Position numbers and translations under genes: made by a program. A stretch of 64,000 nucleotides of DNA, taken from NCBI GenBank assembly GCA_963921935.1, contig OY998175.1:156424809-156488808 (forward strand), read 5' to 3'. Positions 20,985 to 32,546 of the stretch are shown piece after piece (the first letter of the stretch is position 1; each line of letters begins with the position of its first letter). The notes below the pieces were generated by a model. It was not told where the DNA came from. It did no database searches and saw only the letters and a list, made by a program, of their open reading frames with translations. The DNA comes from Galeruca laticollis. Its lineage: Eukaryota; Arthropoda; Insecta; Coleoptera; Chrysomelidae.

Positions 20985-21730
20985 GTAAGAAGCATTTTAC
21001 GCACGCACGAAGCCGCGTAGCGGCGAGTGCGTAATTCCGTGAGTGCGTAAAATGCGTTACAACACGTGTTACGTACTATACTTTACCTACAACCTAGTTG
21101 TATTGATAATTTTATTAAGGTATTTAAAGTACAAGTAAAAACGTACATCCTCGATGCCCAGCCAAGCATCTTAGAATTTCACCCTCGATGCCCAGCCAAG
21201 TTTTTCGTAAAAGTCCATCCTAAGTAGTATTTATTTTTATCAAAAATGTATGTAGAATTACCGGAATTGCAAAAAATAGCGTATACACATCTCAACTATA
21301 GTGACATTAATCCCTTAGGTGGATTACTTCTCTCAGAAATCAAACACCGCCAGCGGCATTAAATGGGTCAGTTTAATCGCTTGGTGTATAATATACTAAT
21401 TGTTTACTAATATGATACATTAAGACAGCTAAAAGATGCGGATTGAATGAAACGGAACCAATTATCATATAATTCCAAATAACTCTTAGTATTAAATGCA
21501 ATCTCATATCTACCATTTACATATAGAGTAAAATTCAACGTCTAATATAGAAATAATGAATTTTAAATAAAATGGTTACGTCTATTGACAGTTGTTAAGT
21601 GGTTGCTAGGGAAGCCGTGCGATTTACTTCACAGCCGTGCGTTTTGTTTTACCGTGCGTAATAGACGTCTTACATTGATTGCTGACTGTGTGTTTTTGAC
21701 TACTTACAGGGGTGGTCGTAGGTAAAAATA
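20985..21730. mobile_element. structured non-autonomous element with minisatellite core (type B)
   Basis: Starts with a nested palindrome (about 20975-21080): CGTAAC, GCATTTTACGCAC and CCGC/GCGG arms around GTA. Then come 'AAGTACAAGTAAAAACGTAC', two 36-bp minisatellite units (21141-21221) and AAGTAGTATTTATT. A second GTGCG-rich block lies at 21610-21690. The core from GTACAAGTAAAAACGTAC to AAGTAGTATTTATT matches the element at 11163-11727, but the terminal palindromes are unrelated in sequence. Boundaries are approximate. Confidence 0.5.
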
Positions 21731-22084
21731 TATATCTTCGTATATTAATTTAATGTAATAATATAATTACTATAAAATAATCTTAATAATAAAATTACTT
21801 AGATACACAGTTAATGCGCTTAATGGGTGATGACAGACTCACTGGGTAGTGTTCGATGAATGTGCATCGAAAATTTTTGAAGGAAAATCAGGATTGCATA
21901 GTGAAGAAAGTTTTGGATAAATTTAGTTTAAATCCAAGAAAAATGTTATTAGTTTAATTTAAGTATAATTAAAATATCAAAGTTTTGTTTTCATTTGCCT
22001 TTTGTTTTTATCCTAAAATTTTATATTTTGGACGACCATGGACCATGGTTTGCCCCCCGCTCCCCGTTATAAATCCTGACCACG
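21731..22084. other. no gene recognised
   Basis: AT-rich spacer between the structured element and the LINE end. Nothing recognised. Confidence 0.5.
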
Positions 22085-22782
22085 CGCTTGCAATAAACCA
22101 GAAGGTTCTCTGGCCAAGTGCTTTATGAGTAACAGGGGCATATATAGGGTATTGTGTATTTTGTCTCGTTTCGTAAGTATGTGGTATATTATGTGTATAA
22201 TGCCTGTTTGTGTACAAGAAACAAAGAGTTTTGAAGCAAAAGAGTTGCCGAATATCCATTACCTTTGAATGAATATATACTTGATTTGAGGAGAATAGAC
22301 AAGGTTTTTTTTTAGAATAATTTTCATAATGAGTCACTGAATGATATTGAACGAGCTCAGATGATTATTCCTTAGTCCTCCTCAGCCAATGATACCATAT
22401 AGTATTATGGATTCAACAAAAGCAGAGTATATAATTTTCAGTTGTTTGTGCCATAAAAACTGTACCAGTAGTTTGAATCTATAGAATAGGCCTCTGAGCT
22501 TATTGGTGATGTTGCGAGCATGAACGTCCCGTTTAAAAAAGGACTCGATATGGATGCCTAGATATTTGACTGTGTGTACGAGCTCAAGAGTACGATTACC
22601 TACAGAGATAATATTATAATCCGGTAAAAATGGTTTATATGGAGTGCATGGTATAATTTTAGTTTTAGTGGAGTAAACAGTAAATTTGTTCGATTCAACC
22701 TACTTAAGGATATTCTGCATATTATCAGAGGAAATTTGTTGGATTTCAGACCAGTTTTGCGCTTCGTAAATAATCGCAAATG
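22085..22782 (-). pseudogene. LINE RT thumb and C-terminus (3' part of split LINE)
   Basis: Minus-strand reading gives YEAQNWSEIQQ, HTVKYLGIHIES (thumb), ITNKLRGLFYRF, then a C-terminal part with ETRQNTQYPIYAP and KALGQRTFWFIAS. These are typical of CR1/Jockey-like LINE carboxy ends. It joins in frame to the upstream part at 31001 once the intervening DNA element is removed. Sequence below 22085 diverges, so the 3' end is truncated. Confidence 0.75.
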
Positions 22783-22785
22783 ACA

Positions 22786-23334
22786 TAGTCGGAGAGCTGA
22801 TGACGAATTTTGAGAAGCTGAAATTGCGAAAAATTACAATTTCGTCAATTGACGAATCCAGTCCTGGCGGTCATTTAGCGAATTAGCGGTTATTTCGCTA
22901 CTGCGCAGCATATAACATTTGCAAAAAAAAATTCAAAACAATATATTTTTGGCAACTTAAATTTTTTTAATCTTTTAATTTATTATTTCTAGAATTCCAA
23001 AAAGAAATACCTAACGTTTTTTTGTCGCTTATTAAGGATTGCCAGACGACTTCAAAATTATTTTTTTTAAATTACCAAAAAATATTCTTTAGGCAATTTG
23101 AAATTTATACCACGTATTTATTAAGTAATTTCAATAATACCTGCAAATTGCCTGACGATTTTGCGGGTTATAAACAATTACCAGACGTTAATAAGGTTTG
23201 TAAATAATCGCAATAAAAAGTCTTACGCGCATCCGTAAGTGCAACAAGGATAGCTGTCGAGGTATGCTGGCAGCTGCCGGGGCCCCGAGCTCCTCGCGCT
23301 GTGATTTCCTATTGAGAAACCTCGTGTTTCCAGC
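22786..23334 (+). repeat. left terminal inverted repeat
   Basis: Pairs with 30461-31000 with scattered mismatches. It contains three spaced variants of the motif TGCCAGACG/TGCCTGACG. Confidence 0.85.
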
Positions 23335-23500
23335 TTACATTCGGCACTGTGTTCATAACAACAGATTATTGTCAGTTCAAGCATTCGGAGCCTCGTGAAA
23401 AATTATCTAGTGTTTTGGTACCTTTTTTGAAGATTTTATTAAAATATAATTTCTTTTTTAAAATTTAGCATGTATATATGACCATGTAAATATTTGTGTA

Positions 23501-23949
23501 TGTTTCGGAGAATGAAAAATGTTTTCGTTACATTATGAAAGGTTACAAATTATATGTATAAAAGTATGATGCAAGCAAATCGCCCAAAACTGGTATTCTT
23601 ACCTGAAGGTCTCGTATGATCTTCTGCGGGGTTGCAACCCTTCTTCGAAGCGATAATGTGGACTGTAGCAGGGGTTAAATAGATTTTATTAAATTTCGTG
23701 GCACTAGCGCGTTTAATATTAATTACTACGAACTGTTCACTTCGACAACTGTACTGCTTGTCTCTTTTCTTTGCTAGGAGAACTGTGTTTTTAAATTTAA
23801 CATAATGTGTGTATACCGTATGTCCGCTAGGTGAAAAATACTACCAACGATTTGCTTGAGATTTTAACATTTACATTTTATTATTAAATAACCTTACATA
23901 TTAATTATAGATCATAACCAATTAAAATGAAATTAATGAATACTTAACA
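23501..23949 (-). repeat. 3' LTR of BEL/Pao element
   Basis: Begins TGTTTCGGAG and ends TTAACA on the plus strand. The polypurine-like stretch GGTGTGGGGTA abuts it internally on the minus strand, as expected for a 3' LTR. Confidence 0.9.
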
Positions 23950-23984
23950 TACCCCACACCAAAATACATAGTATTTCAACTAAC

Positions 23985-25317
23985 TTATTTAGAACATGTT
24001 GGTAAAGGACATAACTTTACCGTTGGTCTTTGGAGAAGACCGTGAATAGTTCTGACATTAGCAACTCTTGCAATACCATCAGAAACCGGAAATAACTTGA
24101 CAATTCTTCCCAATTTCCAATTTAAAGATGGGATATTGTCATCTTTAATAATAACTAGGTCGTTAAGTTTTAGTGGAATTTGTTGATTTAGCCATTTATT
24201 TCGTTGTTGGAGTGTATTTAAATATTCACTATGCCACCGTTTCCACACATCTTGCTGTAGTCTTTGTATAAGCTGCCATCGATCCAACTGATTCATATTT
24301 AAAGGAGAAAGATCCGGGTCGGCAACTGCCGTTGGCGGCTCTAACATAAGAAAAAGACTTGGGGTTAACACGGATAAATCATTGGGGTCTGAACTTGAAG
24401 AATAGAGCAGCCTGGAATTAAGAATAGCTTCAATTTGAGCTAATAGGGTGTAAAACTCTTCAAAAGTTAAAACTTGAGAGCCAACAACTCGAAAAATATG
24501 AGTTTTAACAGACTTTATGCCCGCTTCACTAAGACCGTTAAAATGTGGACCGGACGGAGGAGAAAATGAAAATTTTATTTTTTCTGATCCACAAGCCTTT
24601 TGCATATATTCATGAAGAATGTGAGAAGCCCCCACAAAGTTGGTTGCATTATCACAAAAAATATGGGTGCTTCTCAAACCGACGCAAAGCAGCAATAAAT
24701 GCATCCGAAGAGAGACTCGATACTAACTCCAAGTGTACGGCTTTTGTGGCGAAACACACAAAGATACAAATATAGGCCTTTTGTGACTTAATTCCACGTC
24801 CTTTAAGGGGAGTGACTAAGAAGGGACCTCCATAATCAGTACCTACACAAGAAAATGGTTTAATTTGGTTGACGCGGGTAGGAGGTAAGTTTCCCATGAA
24901 AGGTTCGTGGGCCACAGGTTTCAGTTTAAAGCATCGAATACAGCGGCTCAACACACTCCGAATTGCGCGTTTGGAAGAGAGAATCCAAAAATTCTGAGCA
25001 ATTAGGAAATGTAAGTGCTGTAAACCTGGATGAAAATATGTTTTATGAACGGACTCAATTATTAAATCTGTCAAACGATGTTGACGGGGTAGAATTGCTG
25101 TAAATTTTGTATCATAAGACAATCCTGAGAACTTCAAGCGTCCCCCCACCCTCAAAAAACCCTCGCTGTCCAGAAAAGGGCTCAACTTTCTAAAAGGTTT
25201 TGATAAGGTGGTGCCTGCTTCCAAATTTTCAATTTCTTGTGCGAAACAAATATGTTGCACTCGTTTAGTGAGAACCATTAAAGCTTTGTGGAGTTCCGAG
25301 TCAGTGAAATAATCCAA
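23985..25317 (-). pseudogene. BEL/Pao integrase
   Basis: An N-terminal zinc-binding HHCC region (HPGLQHLHFLIAQNFW ... CIRCFKLKP) precedes the catalytic core: GTDYGGPF (first Asp), IFCDNATNFVGA (second Asp) and NGLSEAGIKSVKTH (Glu). A C-terminal basic domain ends RPTVKLCPLP. A 1-nt frameshift near 24670 separates the two halves between the first and second catalytic Asp. Integrase inserts the cDNA with a 5-bp stagger, in keeping with the GTGTA duplication. Confidence 0.9.
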
Positions 25318-25489
25318 TGATTTATTTTGAGGATTTCTTAAATTGGCTACAAAGCGTAGCGCATACGCAATAAGTCGTTAAAGTTTACTCAAGGATGAGT
25401 GTTTGTCCAATAGAAGATCTAATGTGTCCAAAGACATAAGTGTTACAAGAACTGAGGGTTTTTCTTCCGGACAGGAAACTGGAGAAAAT

Positions 25490-26098
25490 TTAGCATTTGG
25501 GCCATAAGGGCTTTGGAGACATTAACCAAGAAGGCCCCTCAAACCACAACGGATGATTAAGAATTTGACTGGGCAGAAGACCACGAGATGCACAATCGGC
25601 TAAGTTATCGGAGCTTTCCACAAAATGCCAACGGTCAGGGGGAACCTTTTCTTGTATATGAGCTACACGATGACCGACGAAAGTTTTCCAGCGGGAAGCG
25701 GGTGATTTAATCCATGATAGGTTTACCACTGAATCAGACCAAGCAAAAATTTCACTAATTTGGAGGTTATCTCGGAATGCGTTAAGGACAAATTCTATTA
25801 TATTGGAGAGTAGAACAGCTGCACACAGTTCTAGTCGGGGAATTGAAAGAGTTTTAAGTGGGGCCACTCTAGATTTAGCGGCAATTAGGCAGATTTTGGA
25901 GGCGTTATTCTCTGAAGTAAATTTAAAATATATTACACTGGAGTACCCTTTCTCTGAACTATCTGCGAAGCCATGCAGTTCACAAGAAATACATTTATTA
26001 GGTAAGCAGCGAGGAATATTAATATGTGAGAGGTGCGGAAGTTCAGTTTTATACTGATTCCATTTGTCGACTATGTCCGATCTAAACCCAAACTCCAA
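25490..26098 (-). pseudogene. BEL/Pao RNase H region
   Basis: Contains ELHGFADSSEKGYSSVIYF (catalytic Asp), a Glu in LELCAAVLLSN, FAWSDSVVNLSWI (Asp) and DNLADCASRGLLPSQIL (terminal Asp-type motif). It follows the RT and is offset from it by a frameshift near 26085. Part of the BEL pol polyprotein. Confidence 0.85.
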
Positions 26099-27426
26099 AG
26101 TCGTTGTAAGAGATGTTTAGCTGGGAAAGAGAGTGGAGCTAAGAACCCAAGGGGCTCATACATTCGAGCAACTTCTGAGAGTATTATGCGTTTAGAACAG
26201 AATCTGTCAAGGGGTTGAATATCATAAGAGAAAACATCTAAGGAGTTATTCCACCGCAATCCTAAAACTTTTACCACAAGGTCATGGGAATCATAAGAAG
26301 ACAAGGAGTGTTGGCAAACCTCAGCAGGGAGACTCTGCATTAACTGGGGATTATTACATGCCCATTTTCGAAGAAGAAAACCTCCTCTTCCCTGCATGGA
26401 AATTAATTCTGATTGAAGAAGTTTGGCTTCCTGTAGAGTTGAGGCACCTGTGATAATATCGTCAATATAGATATCAGAGGATAAACACTTTGCAGCTCGA
26501 GGAAAATTTTCCCTTTCGTCTTGTACTAACTGCTGAATTGTACGAAGGGCCAGGAAAGATGCGGACGATACTCCATAAGTAACAGTAGTAACCTTAAAAT
26601 CCTGAACGGGATCTTCCGGAACGAAGCGCCAAAGAATTCTTTGGTAATTCTGGTGCTCCTCCGATATTGATATTTTCCTATACATTTGCTTAACATCAGC
26701 AATAAAAGTAAAGGGATGAAGTCGGAATCGCAATAAAATTTCAATTATATCCTTTTGCCCTATGAAAAGAGTGTCGTTCAGCGAAAAACCTGCAGGAGAT
26801 TTGCAGGAAGCATCAAATACAACCCTGAGCTTGGTTGTAGCACTATTAGGATTTATGACGTAATGATGTGGGATATAATAGATTTTGTCGAATGAAGAAG
26901 TAGGAGAGGTCTCAACCATGTGACCATTGGAAAGATAATCTTTCATAAAGCTGTTATATTCATTGTAAAGCTGGGAATTTTTCGAAAGACGGGTTTCCAT
27001 ATTTTTCAATCTCTTTAGAGCAGATATTCTGGTATCTCCAAAAAATGGATCCACGGTTTTGAAAGGAAGAGTAACACTGGAACGACCCGTAGATATTCTT
27101 TTATGAGTTTTTTGGAAAATCATTTCACATTTTTTATCATCATCGGAAATAGGTGAAGACCGAGGAATACTTTCAAGTTCCCAAAATTTTTGAAGGGTAT
27201 TGTCGAGGGATGTAAGACATGATGAAAGAAAAGAGTGTGAGACTAATGGTTTATTAGCGGTATTTATTTTCCCCATTAAAATCCAACCAAATTGAGTGTT
27301 AACAGCAATCGGTTCCCCTTTTGCTGTTTGAACTTTGTCAGGTTTAAAGATTTTTGCGAATATATCGGATTCCAGTAACATATCTATAGGAGATGAAATA
27401 TTAAACATCTTCTCAGCCAATTCCAA
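26071..27426 (-). pseudogene. BEL/Pao reverse transcriptase
   Basis: 451 codons. Landmarks: NTQFGWILMGKI ahead of RT; HHYVINPNSATTKLRVVFDAS; LLRFRLHPFTFIADVKQMYRKI (first Asp); FLALRTIQQL; and SSDIYIDDIITG (YIDD active site). A strong match to the BEL RT layout. The segment itself has no stop but is out of frame with its neighbours. Confidence 0.9.
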
Positions 27427-27793
27427 CAGGAATACAGGGAAATGTATCGACTGAAAATGATTGGACGGGCATATTGTTACAGATTGTTGACACTATTTGA
27501 GCATCCACATTGAATAAGGGAGTTGACTTATTCAAAGGTTTTAAAATACAACTTAGAGACTTGTTAGAGAAAGTTACAATATCTTCGACTCCTCCTATTT
27601 GCATAGGAGTGTTATATCTGGGCAGACCCAATCTGCTGGCACATTTATCAGTAATTAAAGAAACTTGACTAGAGCTATCAATTAAAACTCTAACCTGTTG
27701 AAAGTTTCCACGGCAATCCAGTACCTCAACAGTAAGGAAGTAAATTAGTAGAACGTACTGACGTGTGTAAGACAGAGGCGATTTTAGGATCAA
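27413..27793 (-). pseudogene. BEL/Pao aspartic protease
   Basis: Active-site block reads VRVLIDSSSQVSLIT, where the family normally has D-S/T-G. The Gly is Ser here, which should damage the catalytic turn. The flap-side part GLPRYNTPMQIGGVE is recognisable. It overlaps the knuckle region and the RT frame at its edges. Confidence 0.75.
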
Positions 27794-28140
27794 TAGGATC
27801 TAAACTAGAAATTTGAGTTGAATTGGAAGAAGAGGGAGCATCTATAGCAGTCATAATGCTATTTACTAAAGATTGTTGATCGAAATGTAAAAGAGTGTGA
27901 TGTCTTCTATTGCAAATTCTACAACCACCATTAGAAGTACAATTCTTTGAAGTATGTTTGGTACCTAAACAATTAGTACACCACTTGTAGCGTTTGGATA
28001 TCTCGTATCTTTCCTTTGGGTGCTTGGCACAAAAATCAGGACACTTATAAATCGAGTGATTATTTTTACAAATCACACATTTAGTTAGATCTGCAACATT
28101 AGCAAGACATGCAGAATTGTACGGTTTAACATTTTTTATA
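27726..28140 (-). pseudogene. BEL/Pao zinc-knuckle region
   Basis: Cys/His clusters CVICKNNHSIYKCPDF, WCTNCLGTKHTSKNC and CRICNRRHHTLLH. The spacing is typical of the nucleocapsid segment between gag and protease in BEL elements. Out of frame with the upstream gag end. Confidence 0.8.
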
Positions 28141-29045
28141 TTTTCTTGAGTTATTTTTCTTAGGAGGTTGGATTAAAACAACTGAATCGTAAGTATCGCA
28201 TTGCTTTTCAAGGAATTTATATAAATCATCATATTCAGGAATTTCGGACGCAAAAGTGGCATTTTCTTGTTCGAATCGCTGTAAAGTTTCTGAATAATTT
28301 TTTTTGCTTAAAAGGTGAAATAGTACAAAATCCCACTCTCGGACCGGTAACCCCAAATTTTTTAGAGCTTCCCAGTTATCAAAAAAAAGTGCTAAAAGCT
28401 GTCTAAGATATTTTGTGTTCTCCGAAGTTAATTTTTGAGAATTATAAACCTGTTCCCAATAAAATATGGCCAATTCACGCGTATTCTGATAATGCTTAAT
28501 CAATTTACTAAAATCTAAATCATAATTAGCTTCTGTAAGTTTAATATTTTCAATGAGAATTAAAGCGTCGTCAGACAGAGACGACATTAAATATCTAAAT
28601 TTTTCAATTTCAATTCATTAGTATCTATAAGAGATTTGAAAAGATCATAAAATGTTGGCCATAATTTTAAATCTCCTGAAAAAACCGGTATATTCAATTT
28701 TGGCAGCTTTACATTTGAACCTTTGTTCTTGGAATGCAAGGTAGAGTTAGTATCAAACAAATCAGAATAAACACTCATTATATGAAAATATTTATTATCT
28801 ACTTCCTGTCTGATCAATGTTTCAATATTCAGATCTGCCTCCTCATTTGCAGCGAGAGCAGTAATAATTGTAGAATGCTGAAGGTTAAAGTCACTGTAAA
28901 ATGTTTATAATTCAGCATATCTAGCTTTAAAATGGCTATGAGCACTTTGATCCCCCTCTGCTTGTATGGCAAGATCATGCAGTATCGAAATTCTATCAGA
29001 GGCTGAGTCTCTAAGAGCTTTTGCTTGACGTAATCTACCAGCCAT
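28126..29045 (-). pseudogene. BEL/Pao Gag (DUF1759-type)
   Basis: Starts MAGRLRQAKALRDSASDRIS at 29045. A TAA interrupts near 28905 and the same frame resumes. KLPKLNIPVFSGDLKLWPTF marks the Gag core. A 1-nt shift near 28610 leads into SSLSDDALILIENIKLTEAN and a helical half ending KKNNSRKYKKC. Particle-forming protein of the element. Confidence 0.85.
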
Positions 29046-29652
29046 TGTGATACAATAATAAGAGTGATCAGATTCTAATGCCAAACCTTTTACCTATATA
29101 AAACTTACGAACACAGAAATAATGAATTTCAATTGATAAATATATTATATAGGTACATACAGATTAAAGTTATACAACTGAGGATAAAATACTTGATTTG
29201 AGAAACTAAATTAACGTGTCTAATGAATATTCCACTCAATCTTTATACTACCTAATAGCCTGAGATAACTAAATTATAAGACCAATACACAATAGGTATG
29301 TATCTAATAAGGGAATAGAGAGATAAGATTCAATCTTCAATTCAATAATTATTTTTTATTGAGTAACTAGAGTTGAATCCAATAAATTATAAATATTTAG
29401 TACACTTGAGAATGGAGCTATTTGAAGAGCATAAACGGGACAAACTGTATTAATAAAGTGAACTTATTTTTATTTAAACTAAATATATTATGTTCAAATA
29501 GTCAAATTTCGGAGAAAGTAAAAACTACTAATTATCGAGAATGCTAATGCCAGTTAACCTTGAAATTTATAAAAAGTTGATTTAAAAATTTGTTTTCAAA
29601 TTTCACAATACCAAGTTTGAACATTAATATTCCCGGAGAAGTGACCAAAAAA

Positions 29653-30101
29653 TGTTTCGGAGAATGAAAAAAGTTTTCGTTACATTATGAAAGGTTACAA
29701 ATTATATGTAAAAAAGTATGATGCAAGCAAATCGCCCAAAACTGGTATTCTTACCTGGAGGTCTCGGATGATCTTCTGCGGGGTTGCAACCCTTCTTGGA
29801 AGCGATAATGTGGACTGTAGCAGGGGTTAAATGGATTTTATTACATTTCGTGGCACTAGCGCGTTTAATATTAATTACTACGAACTCTTCACTTCGACAA
29901 CTGTTCTGCTTGTCTCTTTTCTTTGCTTGGAGAACTGGGTTTTTAAATTTAACATAATGTGTGTATACCGTATGTCCGCTAGGTGAAAAATACCACCAAC
30001 GATTTGCTTGAGATTTTAACATTTACATTTTATTATTAAATAACCCTACATATTAAATATAGATCATAACCAATTAAAATAAAATTAATGAATACTTACC
30101 A
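29653..30101 (-). repeat. 5' LTR of BEL/Pao element
   Basis: Direct repeat of 23501-23949, same length. The sequence just inside (minus-strand TGGTCACTTCTCCGGG) is in primer-binding-site position. Confidence 0.9.
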
Positions 30102-30460
30102 GTGTATATAGTTTGGACTGTTTTATATCAGTGCTTAGAATTTGTTTTTTAGAATTTTTTAGAGTTTTATCATCGTTGTTTTAAATTACAATCTAAGGAG
30201 ATTATGAAAAAGCTGGAAACTATGCTCCGTATATTAAAATAAGGCATATTTTTCCCCACTAATACAAAATTGTATTAAATATAAATAATTATTTTAGATA
30301 ATTTTTTTTTAATTTTCTTTTCTTTTCGAGACTAAAATAAATTAGATTTTAATTAAATAATTTATGCAGCGAACGAAATTAATAATATACAAATTTTTAA
30401 TCAGTTGCAAATTTTAGCGAAAAAAATATAAAAAATTACATATTTCTGTTTTAAACGCAG

Positions 30461-31000
30461 TGCTGTAAACACGAGGTTTCTCAATAGCCAATCACAGCGC
30501 GAAGAGCTCGGGCGCCGGCAGCTTCCAGCGTGTCTCGATAGCTATCCTTGTCGCACTTACGGATGCGCGTAAGAATTTTCATTGCGCTTATTTACAAACT
30601 TTGTTAACGTCTGGTAATTGTTCACAACCCGCAAAATCGTCAGGCAATTTGCAGGTATTCTTGAAATTATTTAATAAACACGTGGTATAAATTTCAGATT
30701 GCCTAAAGAATAACTTTTGGTTAAGTCGTCTGGCAATGCTTAATAACCGACAAAAACGCCTGGGACTTTTTTTTGAATTCTATAAATAATAAATAAAAAG
30801 ATGAAAAAAAATTCAAGTTGCCTAAAATACATTTTTTAAAATTTTTTTTGCAAATGTTACATGCTGCGCAGTGGCGAAGTAACCGCTAATTCGCTAAATG
30901 ACCGCCAGGACTGGATTCGCCAATTGACGAAATTGTAATTTTTCGCAATTTCAGCTTGCCTAAAGAACCTTCCCAGAATTCGTCATCAGCTCTTGGACTA
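30461..31000 (-). repeat. right terminal inverted repeat
   Basis: Reverse partner of 22786-23334, ending GGACTA at 31000. Between it and the BEL LTR, 30107-30460 is AT-rich and shows nothing. Confidence 0.85.
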
Positions 31001-31990
31001 ACAAGATTACTCCAGTCGAGTCCAACTGTAACAATACGTTCAAGTAAATTGAAAATAGTATCGGCTCAAGGACTGTTCCTTGAGGAATTCCGACTGTTAC
31101 CAACTCTTCTTGGCTACACATATCATCTATATTTACAACTTGTTTGCGATCTTTGAGATAACTTTCGAAAAGATCTAGTGCAATGCCGCGAATTCAAAGA
31201 AATTCTAATTTATCAAGCAATAATTATTAATTACCGTGTCAAAAGCTTTTGCCAGATAAACAAACACTCATTAACAAGATTTTTTGTGATCAATAGCTGA
31301 ATAAATTATGGATGTTAGTCTGGAAATAGCATCCTGAGTAGAGTTTTCCTCCTGAAACCCGAATTGGTGAGAAGAGATTTTTTTATTTTTGTTAATAAAA
31401 CTAACTAAGCGGTTTTTTACAGCTCTTTCAAACAATTTTGCTACTGAAAAAATCAAAGATATAAGTCTATAGTTGCCTACAAGATGTCTGTCTCCTGATT
31501 TGTAAATTGGTTTTATTACTGCTGTTTTAGAAGGATTTTGGACTTTTCCATTATCTAGAGCTAAGTTAATGATATACGATATCGGTTGACACACAAAATT
31601 ACTTGTTATTTTAAGGATTTCGTTTGATGTACCATCGAGGCCACTAGCTTCTTTATTCTTCAATTCCCTAATGAGCTCTTCTATTTCGCTGTGGTATGTT
31701 GGCTTCAGAAATATAGAGGAATAGACGTGATTAGTTTTGGTTCTTATCTCAGGACTTTGAGGAATCGCATTAGCCATTTTTTCACCAATACTAGAAGTAT
31801 TGATAGAAATGTTTTGCAATTTGCAGTTTGTTGGTTATATCAGCACCATTATCAGATTTAGTTTTTTTTCATTGTCCTGTTTGCATTCGGTTAATTGCAG
31901 AACTCCTTAATGACGTTCCACAGATTTTTACTTTTCCGCCCAACCCATCTAATATGCGAGAAAAGTATTGGTTTACCCCAAAAAAAGTTG
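31001..31990 (-). pseudogene. LINE RT, 5' part of split LINE
   Basis: Minus-strand: an upstream linker (KNLWNVIKE, ADITNKLQIAKHF), then the 31271-31819 frame with EASGLDGTSNEILK, NYRLISLIFSVAKLFE and QFGFQEENSTQDAI. After a stop and shift come YLAKAFDTV, GIPQGTVLEPILFSIYLN and QLDSTGVIL. The next codons are found at 22782. CR1/Jockey-like. The endonuclease part is not recognisable beyond 31990. Confidence 0.8.
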
Positions 31991-32075
31991 GATATTTGAA
32001 ATTTTTATTTTTGCGTTTTCCATCAACAACAACCCAATAAAACGGTTTTTAGAAAATAAATCCTGTGTGTATGTC

Positions 32076-32085
32076 GTCGTCATCA

Positions 32086-32116
<31 letters not shown>

Positions 32117-32122
32117 TGTCAT
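32076..32122. repeat. (GTC)n / (TCG)n trinucleotide repeat
   Basis: About 15 units of TCG/GTC with one ATC interruption at the start. Confidence 0.95.
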
Positions 32123-32546
32123 CGGCTACTTTTCGTTACATGTCTTGTTAGCACGATACAGCCTCCGGAGTGCAACAAGTCACCAATTTTATGATTGAAT
32201 ATTGTTGAGGACATATCACAGATCAACCCTATTGATTTTCAGCTAATTTCTCAGCGATGTTAAAGCGCTGCCTTTTTACATTACTGAGATGTTACTAAAA
32301 TTTCCTCAAAATGAAGTCTTTATAACGAACTAAAAACAACATTTCTGTTACATTCTGAAATGCCTTTTAACATCTTGTGGATGTTAATGCAATATCTAAA
32401 AAATAAGATCTTATCTATGATCTAAATGCGACATTTCAAAAAAAATACAGTGTATTCTCTTAGATGTTGTATGGACATTATTTAAACCTCTAAATAATAT
32501 ACCTCAAACATTCTAGATGACATCCTATAGATGTTTCTGTGCCTAA
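32123..32546. other. no gene; loose similarity to 35440-35830
   Basis: AT-rich with recurrent GATGTT/AACATC words. The phrase TTACTGAG..GTTACTAAAA recurs near 35460. No gene recognised. Confidence 0.35.

Larger units (their letters stand above)
23501..30101 (-). mobile_element. BEL/Pao LTR retrotransposon, full length
   Basis: 6,601 bp with direct 449-bp LTRs (23501-23949 and 29653-30101), flanked by a perfect 5-bp target duplication GTGTA (23496-23500 and 30102-30106). Minus-strand order: gag, zinc knuckles, aspartic protease, RT, RNase H, integrase. This order and the 5-bp duplication fit BEL/Pao. By eye the LTRs differ at about 16 positions (roughly 3-4%), so insertion was not very recent, and several frameshifts have built up. 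Confidence 0.95.
22786..31000. mobile_element. DNA element with ~545-bp terminal inverted repeats, split by BEL
   Basis: 22786-23334 and 30461-31000 are inverted copies (shared CTGATGACGAATT, CAATTTCGTCAATTG, GTCCTGGCGGTCATTTAGCG, CCTCGTGTTT). The outer ends are TAGTC...GACTA, flanked by ACA on both sides (22783-22785, 31001-31003), a 3-bp target duplication. Without the BEL insert it is about 1.6 kb and has no coding capacity, so it is non-autonomous. A 3-bp duplication occurs in PIF/Harbinger and some other superfamilies; assignment is open. Confidence 0.8.

Noticed and set aside
22795..22830. CTGATGACGAA in the TIR as another hammerhead core
   Set aside because: No stem II hairpin and no properly spaced GAAA follow; the match is to the first seven bases only.
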